64,000 nt of DNA, from NCBI GenBank assembly GCA_947173485.1, contig CAMWFH010000010.1:1-64000 (forward strand), in the 5' to 3' direction. How positions within the stretch are numbered: the stretch's first letter is position 1; each line of letters begins with the position of its first letter. The position numbers and the translations under genes were made by a program. Of this stretch, positions 17,200-24,297 are shown one piece after another. The notes beneath the pieces were generated by a model. The model saw nothing but the letters and a program-made list of their open reading frames with translations. It ran no database searches and was not told where the DNA came from. The DNA comes from an uncultured Clostridia bacterium (GTDB lineage Bacteria; Bacillota; Clostridia; Oscillospirales; Oscillospiraceae).

Positions 17200-17879
17200 G
17201 TCGCGCCCTCCAGGAACGCCTCCACCCGTTCCAGCAGCAACGCCCAGTCCGGCATCTCCGCCTCTGCCAGGGCCACGATCTCCCGCAGCCGCTCCTCGTC
17301 ATAGCGCAGTCCCGTCCGGGGGATGCGGCCGGCCAGGCGGTGGGCCTCCCGGCGGATATCCGCCGCCGGACGGCGGAGACGGGCGTACAGGTCCAGCCGC
17401 TCCACCCGCTTGCCGATCTTGATGATGTTGCGGACATACTCGCTGTCGATGCTATCATCCACCATGCCCCAGAAGGCCAGGATGTTATCGCACATCTTTT
17501 GCAGCCCCACCAGGGGCGCGGAGGACCGCCCCGCCTTTTGGAGGGCATACAGGGCCAGCTGGATATAGGCCACGGTCTCGCTGCCGATCTCCTCCCGGAG
17601 GGTGACGCAGTTGTCATAGGCCCGGAGCAGGTTGGCGTAGATGGAGTTGGGGTCCTGGTCGTCGAAGCAGTAGCGGGTGAAGAACTCCTCGCCGGTGCGG
17701 TAGATATTGGGGATCTCCAGACTGCGGCAGAAGCGGTCGATCAGGGTGGCGTCCTCGCTGACCTGGTCGATCAGTTGGTCGAAGCTGCCGGAGAACAGGC
17801 GGACCGTCGTATAGACCCGCTCGCTGTAGCGGCCCAGCCAGTAGAGCCGGCCTGTGTTTTCTAACGAGAGAATATCCAT
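17196..17879 (-). CDS. Alpha-E domain protein (DUF403)
   Basis: A 227-residue all-helical protein with the family opening (NTGRLYWLGRYSERV). Alpha-E proteins have no known activity of their own but are coded beside circularly permuted ATP-grasp and transglutaminase proteins in many bacteria, where a peptide-ligation role is predicted. Here it overlaps the ATP-grasp gene by 19 bases and the transglutaminase gene by four, so all three are translationally coupled. Confidence 0.9.
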   Translation of the reverse strand: MDILSLENTGRLYWLGRYSERVYTTVRLFSGSFDQLIDQVSEDATLIDRFCRSLEIPNIYRTGEEFFTRYCFDDQDPNSIYANLLRAYDNCVTLREEIGSETVAYIQLALYALQKAGRSSAPLVGLQKMCDNILAFWGMVDDSIDSEYVRNIIKIGKRVERLDLYARLRRPAADIRREAHRLAGRIPRTGLRYDEERLREIVALAEAEMPDWALLLERVEAFLEGAT

Positions 17880-19183
17880 GTATCCTTGAAGCCTCCTCCC
17901 TGAGACGAGTTGACGATAAAGGAATGGGGATCCCGAGAGAACCGGGTCAGGCCGCTCTTCCAGACCATGGTCTCCTCCCCGGTGAGGACGAAGGCCCGCA
18001 GGTCCGCCTTCCGGGGCACCCGCTCCCCGTCCTCCATGATGTCGATATCCTGGAAGTCGATGACCTCCTGGGCGATGAACCGGCGGGGCTCCGCCTTCAG
18101 CTGCCGGAGGAAGTCCTCCATCTGTCCAGCCGTCATCTTACTGCCGAACACCACCCCATAGCCGCCGGCCTCCGCCACGTCCTTGAGGACCAGGCTGTCG
18201 AAGTTCGCCAGCACATACTGCATATCCTCCGGGTAGTAGGGGAGGTAGGTGGGGGCGTTTTGCAGGATGGGCTCCTCGCCCAGGTAGTAGCGGATCATCT
18301 TGGGCACGAAGTAGTAGATGCCCTTATCGTCCGCTACGCCGTTGCCGGGGGCGTTGAGCAGAGCCACGTTGCCCTTACGGAACACATCGTACAGATGGGG
18401 GATGCCGATCAGGGAGCCCTCGTAGAAGTTCATGGGGTCCAGGTACTCATCGGAGATCCGGCGGTATACCGCCCCCACCCGCTCCTTCCGCTGGTCATAG
18501 CCGATAAAGTAGAGGTAGTCCCCCTCCACCCGCAGCTCGCTGCCGGTGACCAGATGGGCCCCCGTCTGCTCGGCCAGGTAAGAGTGCTCAAAGTAGGCGG
18601 CGTTGTAGCGCCCTGGGGTGAGGACGACGGTCATGCCGCCGGTGTTGACGTGGTCCATGGTGCGCCGGAGGAGCTGGGCATAGTCCCGGTTGTCCTCGAT
18701 GTGGGCGCCGGTGAAGGTCTTGGGGCTGGCCCGGCGGCACAGCTCCCGGGCGATCATGGGGTAGCTGGCCCCGGAGGGGACCCGGAGGTTGTCCTCCAGG
18801 ATGTACCAGGAGCCGTCCTTGCCCAGGACCAGGTCGATGCCGGCGATGTGGGCGTAAACGCCCTTGGGCGGCGTCACCCCCTCGCAGATGGGGAGGTAGC
18901 CGCTGGAGGCGTAGACGAACTCCTCGGGGACGATCTTATCCCGGAGGATGTGCTTCTCTCCGTAGACGTCCCGGATGAAAGCGTTGAGAGCGTCCACCCG
19001 CTGCCGCAGGCCCCGCTCCAGGGACGAGAACTCCTCCGCGGAGATGGTGCGGGGGATGGCGTCAAAGGGAAACAGCTGCTCATGGAACGTCTTATCCTTG
19101 TAGATGCCGAATTTCACGCCATAGCGGGCCAGCAGTTCATTCACGGTGTCAGTGTGTCGGTAGAGGTCCATCTCTTCCTGCAT
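17861..19183 (-). CDS. Circularly permuted ATP-grasp type amide ligase (DUF404/DUF407)
   Basis: A 440-residue predicted ATP-dependent carboxylate-amine ligase. Family hallmarks are IDLVLGKDGSWYILEDNLRVPSG with its acidic metal-binding residues and the late segment LVLKDVAEAGGYGVVFG. This family was predicted from genome context to make small peptides or add amino acids to a peptide together with alpha-E and transglutaminase proteins; the product is not known. It is the first gene of the operon, behind a strong promoter. The start ATG 19183 (MQEEMDLY) is followed by a second ATG (MDLY) that could also serve. Confidence 0.9.
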   Translation of the reverse strand: MQEEMDLYRHTDTVNELLARYGVKFGIYKDKTFHEQLFPFDAIPRTISAEEFSSLERGLRQRVDALNAFIRDVYGEKHILRDKIVPEEFVYASSGYLPICEGVTPPKGVYAHIAGIDLVLGKDGSWYILEDNLRVPSGASYPMIARELCRRASPKTFTGAHIEDNRDYAQLLRRTMDHVNTGGMTVVLTPGRYNAAYFEHSYLAEQTGAHLVTGSELRVEGDYLYFIGYDQRKERVGAVYRRISDEYLDPMNFYEGSLIGIPHLYDVFRKGNVALLNAPGNGVADDKGIYYFVPKMIRYYLGEEPILQNAPTYLPYYPEDMQYVLANFDSLVLKDVAEAGGYGVVFGSKMTAGQMEDFLRQLKAEPRRFIAQEVIDFQDIDIMEDGERVPRKADLRAFVLTGEETMVWKSGLTRFSRDPHSFIVNSSQGGGFKDTWIFSR

Positions 19184-19237
19184 TCGCGTTCATCCCTTCC
19201 TGAAAAGTAGTGAAAAGGCGGTATGCCTTGCCACTTT

Positions 19238-19267
19238 ATTATACTACACTGACCGGAAGGCTGTCAA
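19238..19267 (-). promoter_or_regulatory. Sigma-A promoter of the ATP-grasp/transglutaminase operon
   Basis: TTGACA (19262-19267, minus strand) and TATAAT (19238-19243) are separated by 18 bases. It is the only strong promoter seen ahead of the six coupled genes down to 13858. The predicted start is near 19231. Confidence 0.8.
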
Positions 19268-19411
19268 ATCCCCCCTCTGGCCGGCGCCGGTGACGCCATG
19301 CCGGCGGCTGTGCGCCCCGGAGCGACATTCGAGGGGCGTGCTGTACAAAGGGGGCTCCTTCTGGCAGAAAGTGCCATAGTGCGTCCTGTTATGGCTACCA
19401 GTACAGTCCAA

Positions 19412-19421
19412 TTTTGTCGAA
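19412..19421 (+). promoter_or_regulatory. Spo0A binding site (0A box) upstream of spo0A
   Basis: TTTTGTCGAA matches the TTTTGTCRAA form of the 0A box, whose core is TGTCGAA. It lies about 50 bases upstream of the spo0A -35 hexamer, a position fitting autoregulation. Confidence 0.72.
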
Positions 19422-19461
19422 AATGCTCAAAAAGTTATCAGTAAAAATTACTAAAAAACTC

Positions 19462-19490
19462 TTGAAAATCCTGTCCGATCGTGCTAATTT
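19462..19490 (+). promoter_or_regulatory. Promoter of spo0A
   Basis: TTGAAA (19462-19467) and TAATTT (19485-19490) are separated by 17 bases, about 100 bases before the ATG. No convincing sigma-H site was found, although sigma-H control of spo0A is known in Bacillus. Confidence 0.6.
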
Positions 19491-19593
19491 ATAAGGGAGC
19501 TCAAAATTTGATCGTTCTTTTCGTCTAAAGCAGGCGCAGTATGTAAAGCGGCACTAGTGTTACACTCGGACCATTTTAGGAACAGGGGGAAAT

Positions 19594-20343
19594 ATGAGTA
19601 AAAATACCGCGGTCATCATCAGCGAACCAAACGAGGAATACCGTTCCATGCTCGAAACGCTCCTGGAGGATACAGGGGAGTTCACCGTCGTAGGCGCCGC
19701 CGGCGAGGGGCCGGCCACTCTGGAGCTTTTGACCCGGCTGGACGCAGACGTGCTGGTCATCGACCCCATCCTGCCCGGGATGGACGGTCTGACGGTCCTG
19801 AGCCGGGTCGAGGAGAGCCGCCGGCCCAAGACCATCGTCCTCTCCAGCTTCTACAGTCCCCAGATCGTGCAGGAGGCTACCGCCCTGGGCGCGGCCTACT
19901 TTTTGGCCAAGCCCTGCGAGGAGAACGCGCTGCTGGACAAGATCCGCTCCCTGTCGGCGCCCCAGGAGGAGGACCTCCATCCAGCCAGTCTGGAGAGCCA
20001 GGTGACCGCCATCATCCACGAGGTAGGCGTACCGGCCCACATCAAGGGCTATCAGTATGTCCGCGAGGCCATCCTGATCGCCGTGGAGGACATGGACGTG
20101 ATCAACTCCGTGACGAAGGTGCTGTACCCGGAGGTGGCCAAGCGGTTCTCTACCACCCCCTCCCGGGTGGAGCGGGCCATCCGCCACGCCATCGAGGTGG
20201 CCTGGGACCGGGGCGATCTGGAGACGCTGCAAAAGTTCTTCGGCTACACCGTGTCCAACACCAAGGGCAAGCCTACCAACAGCGAGTTCATCGCCATGAT
20301 CAGCGACCGCATCCGTCTCCAGCGCAAATTGAAGAGGGCTTGA
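19594..20343 (+). CDS. spo0A: Sporulation master regulator Spo0A
   Basis: A 249-residue response regulator that turns on early sporulation when phosphorylated. The receiver domain has the phospho-acceptor Asp57 ([13 protein letters not shown]), Ser84/85 and Lys106 (LAKP). The usual acidic pair of the pocket (DD in VADDN) is replaced by Glu11-Pro12 (ISEPN), which is unusual. The DNA-binding domain (about 130-249) keeps the family recognition helix region, [19 protein letters not shown]. The start ATG 19594 follows AGGGGGAAAT. A strong terminator follows. spoIVB, its usual neighbour, lies elsewhere in this window. Confidence 0.96.
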   Translation: MSKNTAVIISEPNEEYRSMLETLLEDTGEFTVVGAAGEGPATLELLTRLDADVLVIDPILPGMDGLTVLSRVEESRRPKTIVLSSFYSPQIVQEATALGAAYFLAKPCEENALLDKIRSLSAPQEEDLHPASLESQVTAIIHEVGVPAHIKGYQYVREAILIAVEDMDVINSVTKVLYPEVAKRFSTTPSRVERAIRHAIEVAWDRGDLETLQKFFGYTVSNTKGKPTNSEFIAMISDRIRLQRKLKRA

Positions 20344-20345
20344 CC

Positions 20346-20387
20346 CACAGGGCCGGGGGCGGCAGCGCCTCCGGCCCTGTGCTGTTT
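20346..20387 (+). terminator. Intrinsic terminator of spo0A
   Basis: An 11-base-pair stem (20346-20356 with 20371-20381) is followed by CTGTTT, starting two bases after the spo0A stop. Confidence 0.8.
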
Positions 20388-20418
20388 GGCCATATCATAC
20401 AGCCGCAAGACCGGAAAC

Positions 20419-20437
20419 TTTGTCGAAAGATGTCGAG
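20419..20437 (+). promoter_or_regulatory. Tandem 0A-box-like sites downstream of spo0A
   Basis: TGTCGAA (20421-20427) and TGTCGAG (20431-20437) repeat at a 10-base spacing, one helical turn. They lie about 150 bases before the MerR-operon promoter and could bring that operon under Spo0A. The first matches the consensus fully; the second differs in its last base. Confidence 0.5.
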
Positions 20438-20474
20438 GGTCCCATTTTCTGGAACACCTCTCTGGAACATCCAA

Positions 20475-20504
20475 CAGGGCTGGGAGCCCACGCTCCCAGC
20501 CCTG
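20475..20504. other. Perfect 13-base-pair hairpin between spo0A and the MerR operon
   Basis: CAGGGCTGGGAGC (20475-20487) and its exact complement (20492-20504) surround CCAC. No U-run follows. It may be a second terminator or a protein-binding palindrome. Confidence 0.5.
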
Positions 20505-20583
20505 CCAGCGCGCCTTCCCCCTGGTGGCAGGTCTGGCCTTCAACATTTTTGCCCCGTCCCGCCGAACTTTTTACAAAATGCTC

Positions 20584-20614
20584 TTGACATTCCCCTTGGT
20601 GGAAGGTGTACAGT
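20584..20614 (+). promoter_or_regulatory. MerR-type promoter with 19-base spacer and internal operator
   Basis: TTGACA (20584-20589) and TACAGT (20609-20614) are 19 bases apart, the stretched spacing that MerR activators correct by untwisting DNA. The spacer holds the dyad CCTT-GGTGG-AAGG. This strongly suggests autoregulation by the MerR protein encoded just downstream. Confidence 0.8.
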
Positions 20615-20638
20615 AGGGGCAGAAAGGAGGAGCGTTGG

Positions 20639-21292
20639 GTGAAGATCATCGAGGTAGAAGCCCAAGTGGGCATCACCCGTAAAAATATCCGTTTCTATGA
20701 GGAGCAGGGCCTGCTGGCCCCCCGGCGCAACAGCGAGAACGGATATCGGGAATACGGCGAGGCGGAGGTGCGCACCCTCCGGCAGATCAAGCTGCTGCGG
20801 AAGCTGGGGGTGCCGCTGGAGGAGATCCGGCAGATGCAGTCCGGGGGCCAGACAGTGGCCGATGGGATGCGCCGCCATCTGGTGACCCTGGAGCGGGAGC
20901 GGCAGAACATCGAACGGGCCATGGAGCTGTGCGCCGGACTGAAGGAGGCGGAGATCCGCCTGGCCGATCTGGACGCGGCGGCGCTGCTGGACCGGATGGA
21001 CCAGCTGGAGCAGGCCGGCACGGCCTTCGTGGATAAGCAGCGGCAGGACGTGAGGCCCATGCGCTATATGGTCCCCATCGTCATCGCCCTGGCCATCACC
21101 CTTCTGATGGGCGCTCTGGTGGGGCTGACCCTGTGGGGCTACTGGGCGGACACTGCCGCCGCGCCGCCCCTGCCAGTCGTCTTGGTCATCATCGCCCTGC
21201 CGCTGCTGGTGATCGCCGGGGTGCTGCTGGCCCTCGTCCAGCGGATCCAGGAGATCGGGAAAGGAGAAGAAGATGAAGCAAGGAAATACTAA
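20639..21292 (+). CDS. MerR-family regulator with C-terminal membrane segments
   Basis: A 217-residue protein. Residues 1-75 are a MerR winged helix (GITRKNIRFYEEQGLLAP...GYREYGEAEVRTLRQI), followed by a coiled-coil dimer helix (about 80-130) and two transmembrane helices (about 138-165 and 172-200). It ends QRIQEIGKGEEDEARKY, a tail repeated in the next two proteins. The start is GTG 20639 with AAAGGAGG nine bases upstream; the ATG at 20606 lies within the promoter. A membrane-bound MerR protein should sense an envelope signal. It overlaps the next gene by 20 bases. Confidence 0.85.
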   Translation: MKIIEVEAQVGITRKNIRFYEEQGLLAPRRNSENGYREYGEAEVRTLRQIKLLRKLGVPLEEIRQMQSGGQTVADGMRRHLVTLERERQNIERAMELCAGLKEAEIRLADLDAAALLDRMDQLEQAGTAFVDKQRQDVRPMRYMVPIVIALAITLLMGALVGLTLWGYWADTAAAPPLPVVLVIIALPLLVIAGVLLALVQRIQEIGKGEEDEARKY

Positions 21293-21530
21293 AAAGAAGA
21301 TCGCCCCCATCGTTGTGACCATCCTGGTCATCCTGTATATGCTGCCCCTTCTGGGCGGCATCCTGATGGCGGCTGGCCTCATCGGCGACGCGGGGGGCAT
21401 CGCCCTGACCTTCCCGCTGCTGTGCTGGCTGGTCGTGGGCGGCGCGGTGATCGTGGGAGTCCTGCGGGCCCTGTTCCAGCGGCTGCGGGAGATCGACGGA
21501 GGGGAGGAAGAGGATGCCAAGAAGTATTAA
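21273..21530 (+). CDS. Small two-helix membrane protein of the MerR/YbjQ operon
   Basis: An 85-residue protein with two transmembrane helices (about 10-35 and 42-66) and a cytosolic tail QRLREIDGGEEEDAKKY. The tail matches the ends of the upstream MerR protein and the downstream 83-residue protein. The whole protein looks like the MerR membrane module without its DNA-binding part. It overlaps both neighbours (20 and 17 bases). No named family is recognised; duplication of the MerR membrane domain is inferred. Confidence 0.75.
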   Translation: MKQGNTKKKIAPIVVTILVILYMLPLLGGILMAAGLIGDAGGIALTFPLLCWLVVGGAVIVGVLRALFQRLREIDGGEEEDAKKY

Positions 21531-21765
21531 GGAGCGCAAGCGGGACGCTGTGCGGGGCGTGGTGCTGTTCGGGGCGATCCAGCTGGTCTGCGTCCTCTGC
21601 TTCGTGTCGCTGTGCTTCATCCCGGAGCTGCCCGGGTGGGCCGTGGCGCTCTTTGGGGCGCTGGCCATAGCCTGCGTGATCCCATGTATCCTGGCCTTGG
21701 TGGCCTTAAAACAAAGATTTCAAGAGATCGAAGGAGGAGAACTGGATGCTGCTGCTCAATATTGA
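21514..21765 (+). CDS. Second small membrane protein of the MerR/YbjQ operon
   Basis: An 83-residue protein with two transmembrane helices (about 15-36 and 42-64) and the tail QRFQEIEGGELDAAAQY, again the shared C-terminal motif. It overlaps the preceding gene by 17 bases and ybjQ by 20. With the other two it forms three tail-sharing membrane proteins in a row. Function is unknown; assembly into one complex is plausible. Confidence 0.75.
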   Translation: MPRSIKERKRDAVRGVVLFGAIQLVCVLCFVSLCFIPELPGWAVALFGALAIACVIPCILALVALKQRFQEIEGGELDAAAQY

Positions 21766-22057
21766 CTATGTCCCCGGCCGGAACTTTGAGGCCCTGGGGA
21801 TCGTGAAGGGGACCGTGGTCCAATCCAAGAATTTCGGCAAGGACTTTATGGCGGGGATGAAGACCCTGGTGGGCGGGGAGATCACCGGCTACACCGAGAT
21901 GCTCAACGAGGCCCGCCAGATCGCCACCAAGCGGATGGTGGACGAGGCGGAGAAACTCCAGGCGGACGCTATCGTCAATATCCGCTACGGTTCCTCTGCC
22001 GTGATGCAGGGGGCCGCCGAGGTCATCGCCTACGGCACCGCCGTCCGCTTCCAATAA
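21746..22057 (+). CDS. YbjQ-like heavy-metal-binding-domain protein (DUF74)
   Basis: A 103-residue protein of the YbjQ/UPF0145 family, small pentamer-forming proteins with a fold likened to heavy-metal-binding domains and no firm function. The family is shown by RNFEALGIVKGTVVQSKNFGKDF, the GGEITGYTEMLNEARQIATKRM segment and DAIVNIRYGSS. Being coupled by overlap to a membrane MerR operon suggests it serves that system, for instance as a soluble sensor or effector. Confidence 0.88.
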   Translation: MLLLNIDYVPGRNFEALGIVKGTVVQSKNFGKDFMAGMKTLVGGEITGYTEMLNEARQIATKRMVDEAEKLQADAIVNIRYGSSAVMQGAAEVIAYGTAVRFQ

Positions 22058-22064
22058 CGCGCCA

Positions 22065-22090
22065 GGCCCGCCGGGACATCCCGGCGGGCC
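22065..22090. terminator. Hairpin between ybjQ and the GIY-YIG gene
   Basis: GGCCCGCCGGG (22065-22075) pairs with CCCGGCGGGCC (22080-22090) between convergent stops. There is little U on either side. Confidence 0.5.
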
Positions 22091-22094
22091 GTTG

Positions 22095-22352
22095 TCATGG
22101 GGACAGGAGCGCCTCTTTTTCCCGTTTGGGCAGCCGTTTGATGGCATATTCCCGCCGGGCGGCGGCAGAGCGGTCGGGGCACGCCTCCGTGTAGACCAGG
22201 GACAGGGGGCCCCGGCCCCGGGTGTACTTCGCCCCCTTGCCGGACCGGTGGGCCGCCAGCCGCCGGGGCACGTCATCGGTGATGCCGGTATAGAGGGTGC
22301 CGTCGCCGCAGCGCAGGATATAGACATACCAGGACACACGATCCACCCCCAT
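22095..22352 (-). CDS. GIY-YIG endonuclease-domain protein (UPF0213-like)
   Basis: An 85-residue protein that is essentially one GIY-YIG nuclease domain: WYVYILRCGDGTLYTGITDDVPRRLAAH, then KGAKYTRGRGPLSLVY and an AAARREYAIKRLPKREK end. It is of the YhbQ/YazA class, which may act in DNA repair. The start ATG 22352 gives the family's normal length. The open frame upstream to 22586 overlaps the infC promoter and leader and is not coding. Confidence 0.88.
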   Translation of the reverse strand: MGVDRVSWYVYILRCGDGTLYTGITDDVPRRLAAHRSGKGAKYTRGRGPLSLVYTEACPDRSAAARREYAIKRLPKREKEALLSP

Positions 22353-22429
22353 AGGCCCCAGTATACACCGGCAGCGGGGATCTGTCGAGCGCCCTTTGGC
22401 CGCCGGTGCGGAAAACTTTTCAAAAATGC

Positions 22430-22458
22430 TTGACAAATGGGGAAAAGGAGGGTATACT
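22430..22458 (+). promoter_or_regulatory. Sigma-A promoter of infC-rpmI-rplT
   Basis: TTGACA (22430-22435) and TATACT (22453-22458) are separated by 17 bases, giving a leader of about 180 bases before infC. Confidence 0.88.
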
Positions 22459-22464
22459 AGCGGA

Positions 22465-22643
22465 GCAAAACAAAGAAGGCCGGCGCATCCGTCCTCACCT
22501 CCAGCCACAGGCAAAGAGGTCAACATGGTCCACGGCGGGGCAGAGCGCCTCCGCCTTGTGTGCTGTTGTGCGGGTGCCTTGGGCATCCGCGTTTTTGTGT
22601 TGTGACCCTACTTTGTGATTTTGTTGAGGGAGGTGCTTCGACC
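22465..22643 (+). ncRNA. Leader of infC-rpmI-rplT with attenuator (L20 leader type)
   Basis: The 180-base leader holds an intrinsic terminator, GCGGGTGCC (22570-22578) with GGCATCCGC (22582-22590) followed by GTTTTT. It is preceded by GC-rich segments that can form alternative pairs (GGCGGGGCAGAGCGCC and CTCCGCC, 22533-22556). In Firmicutes this operon is repressed by free L20 binding such a leader and promoting termination. I assign it by position and terminator layout, not by covariance. Confidence 0.7.
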
Positions 22644-23162
22644 ATTAGCAACGTGACACATCAGCTTAATGAGGAGATCAAGGACAGAGAGATTCGCTTG
22701 ATCGGCACAGACGGCGAGCAGCTCGGCATCGTCTCCGCCGCCGCCGCTTTGGCCATTGCCGATGAGAAGGGATTGGATCTGGTAAAGATCTCTCCCCAGG
22801 CCACCCCCCCGGTCTGCAAGCTCATGGATTACGGGAAATACCGTTTCGAGCAGAGCAAGCGGGAGAAGGAAGCCCGGAAAAACCAGCATGTGGTGGAAAT
22901 CAAGGAGATTCGTATGTCCCCCGGTATCGACATTGGCGACTTCAATGTGAAGCTGAAGAACGCCCAGAAGTTCCTGGTCGAGGGCAACCGTGTGAAGGTC
23001 TCCGTCCGCTTCCGCGGCAGGGAGATGGCCCACACGGACATCGGCCGGAGCCTGCTGGAGAAGTTCGCGGAGCAGTGCGCCGAGGTTGCCAATCTGGAGA
23101 AGGGGGCCAAGATGGAAGGGCGTTTCATGAACATCTTCCTGACCCCTAAGAACAAAAAGTAA
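22644..23162 (+). CDS. infC: Translation initiation factor IF-3 (AUU start)
   Basis: A 172-residue IF-3, which keeps ribosomal subunits apart and proofreads start codons. The protein opens [21 protein letters not shown] and ends with [10 protein letters not shown]. The frame is open upstream to 22560 but that part runs through the leader terminator. The real start is ATT 22644, eight bases after GGGAGGTG. An AUU start on infC is the classic device by which IF-3 represses its own translation. It is followed by rpmI and rplT. Confidence 0.93.
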   Translation: MSNVTHQLNEEIKDREIRLIGTDGEQLGIVSAAAALAIADEKGLDLVKISPQATPPVCKLMDYGKYRFEQSKREKEARKNQHVVEIKEIRMSPGIDIGDFNVKLKNAQKFLVEGNRVKVSVRFRGREMAHTDIGRSLLEKFAEQCAEVANLEKGAKMEGRFMNIFLTPKNKK

Positions 23163-23202
23163 ATTCCGCGCAAGCGAAGGATTCGGAAGGAGTAAAACGA
23201 TC

Positions 23203-23400
23203 ATGCCAAAGCTGAAGACCCACAGTGGCGCGAAGAAGCGGTTCAATCTGACCAAGACCGGTAAGGTCAAGCGCGCTAAGGCTTACAAGAGCCACATCCT
23301 GACCAAGAAAGATACCAAGCGGACCCGCCGTCTGCGCTCCGGCGGCTATGCCGACGTGACCAACGAGGCCACGATCCGGAAGATGATCCCTTACAAGTAA
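23203..23400 (+). CDS. rpmI: 50S ribosomal protein L35
   Basis: 65 residues, the full family length, rich in Lys and Arg: [20 protein letters not shown] at the start and a [18 protein letters not shown] end. It sits between infC and rplT, 40 bases after infC, with GGAGT ahead of the ATG. It is a component of the large ribosomal subunit. Confidence 0.98.
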   Translation: MPKLKTHSGAKKRFNLTKTGKVKRAKAYKSHILTKKDTKRTRRLRSGGYADVTNEATIRKMIPYK

Positions 23401-23433
23401 CCAACGATACACGGAATGGAGGCATTTTGAGAT

Positions 23434-23799
23434 ATGGCTAGAGTTAAGGGCGCAATGATGACCCGCAAGAGAAGGAACAAGGTGCTGAAGATGGCCAAGG
23501 GCTACTGGGGCGCCAAGAGCAAGCACTTCAAGATGGCGAACCAGCAGGTGATGAAGTCTCTCACCTATGCCTACACCGGCCGCCGCCTGAAAAAGCGCGA
23601 CTTCCGCCGGCTGTGGATCACCCGCATCAGCGCTGCCGTGAAGCCCCTGGGCATGAACTACTCCACCTTTATGCACGGTCTCAAGACCGCCGGCGTGGCG
23701 ATCGACCGCAAGATGCTGGCGGAGCTGGCTGTCAACAACACCGCCGCCTTTGCCCAGCTGGTGGACATGGCCAAGAGTGCCGCGAAAAAGACCGCGTAA
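23434..23799 (+). CDS. rplT: 50S ribosomal protein L20
   Basis: 121 residues, slightly longer than the usual 117-119. It has the basic N-terminal extension ([23 protein letters not shown]) and the globular C-terminal domain ([27 protein letters not shown]). L20 is needed for early 50S assembly and, in Firmicutes, represses this operon by binding the infC leader. GGAGGC precedes the ATG. A strong terminator follows. Confidence 0.98.
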   Translation: MARVKGAMMTRKRRNKVLKMAKGYWGAKSKHFKMANQQVMKSLTYAYTGRRLKKRDFRRLWITRISAAVKPLGMNYSTFMHGLKTAGVAIDRKMLAELAVNNTAAFAQLVDMAKSAAKKTA

Positions 23800-23827
23800 A
23801 CAGTCAGTCTGTTTTTTCAAAAGGGAA

Positions 23828-23859
23828 GGGGACCGGTCTCGCAGACTGGTCCCCTTTTT
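23828..23859 (+). terminator. Intrinsic terminator of infC-rpmI-rplT
   Basis: A 12-base-pair stem (23828-23839 with 23843-23854) with loop CGC is followed by five T. Confidence 0.93.
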
Positions 23860-23898
23860 GCGCAAACTATCGGTTTTAAGAGGAGATGAGATATAAAA

Positions 23899-24258
23899 AT
23901 GGAGCTCGTTCAAATGAACGAAAAGGCTATCGCTCTGCTCACTGGCAAAGAGGCGCTGGTGACAGATCTGTCCACTGGACTGGAGCTGCTGATGGCCGTC
24001 AGGCATGAAGCGGGGGCGGAGCGGCTGGCTGCCAGCAAGGATGTCTTTTGTGAGGGATTTTTCTCCCTCCGGTCTGGGCTGGCGGGGGAGATCCTGCAAA
24101 AATTCATCAACTACCATGTCAAGCTGGCCATATACGGCGACTTCTCCCAATACACCAGCCAGGCGCTCCATGACTTTATCTACGAGTGCAACAAAGGGAA
24201 AGATGTCTTTTTCACAGCAACAAAAGAAGAGGCCATCCAGCGTCTGGCGGCGGTCTAA
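23899..24258 (+). CDS. DUF4180 domain protein
   Basis: A 119-residue cytoplasmic protein of DUF4180. Characteristic segments are ASKDVFCEGFFSLRSGLAGEILQKFINYHVKLAIYGDFS and ALHDFIYECNKGKDVFF. The fold is thought to be STAS-like and the function is unknown. GAGGAGATGAG lies just upstream of the ATG. It stands alone between two terminator-bounded units, with the yjdF riboswitch promoter just after its stop. Confidence 0.85.
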   Translation: MELVQMNEKAIALLTGKEALVTDLSTGLELLMAVRHEAGAERLAASKDVFCEGFFSLRSGLAGEILQKFINYHVKLAIYGDFSQYTSQALHDFIYECNKGKDVFFTATKEEAIQRLAAV

Positions 24259-24262
24259 GGAC

Positions 24263-24291
24263 TTGCATTTTGGCACGCTCTCTGCTATCCT
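24263..24291 (+). promoter_or_regulatory. Promoter of the yjdF riboswitch gene
   Basis: TTGCAT (24263-24268) and TATCCT (24286-24291) lie 17 bases apart. The predicted start near 24298 matches the beginning of the conserved yjdF leader. Confidence 0.65.
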
Positions 24292-24297
24292 ATCCCC

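Noticed and set aside
22353..22586. N-terminal extension of the GIY-YIG protein
   Set aside because: It would cross the infC promoter and leader on the other strand, and homologues start at the GIY-YIG domain.
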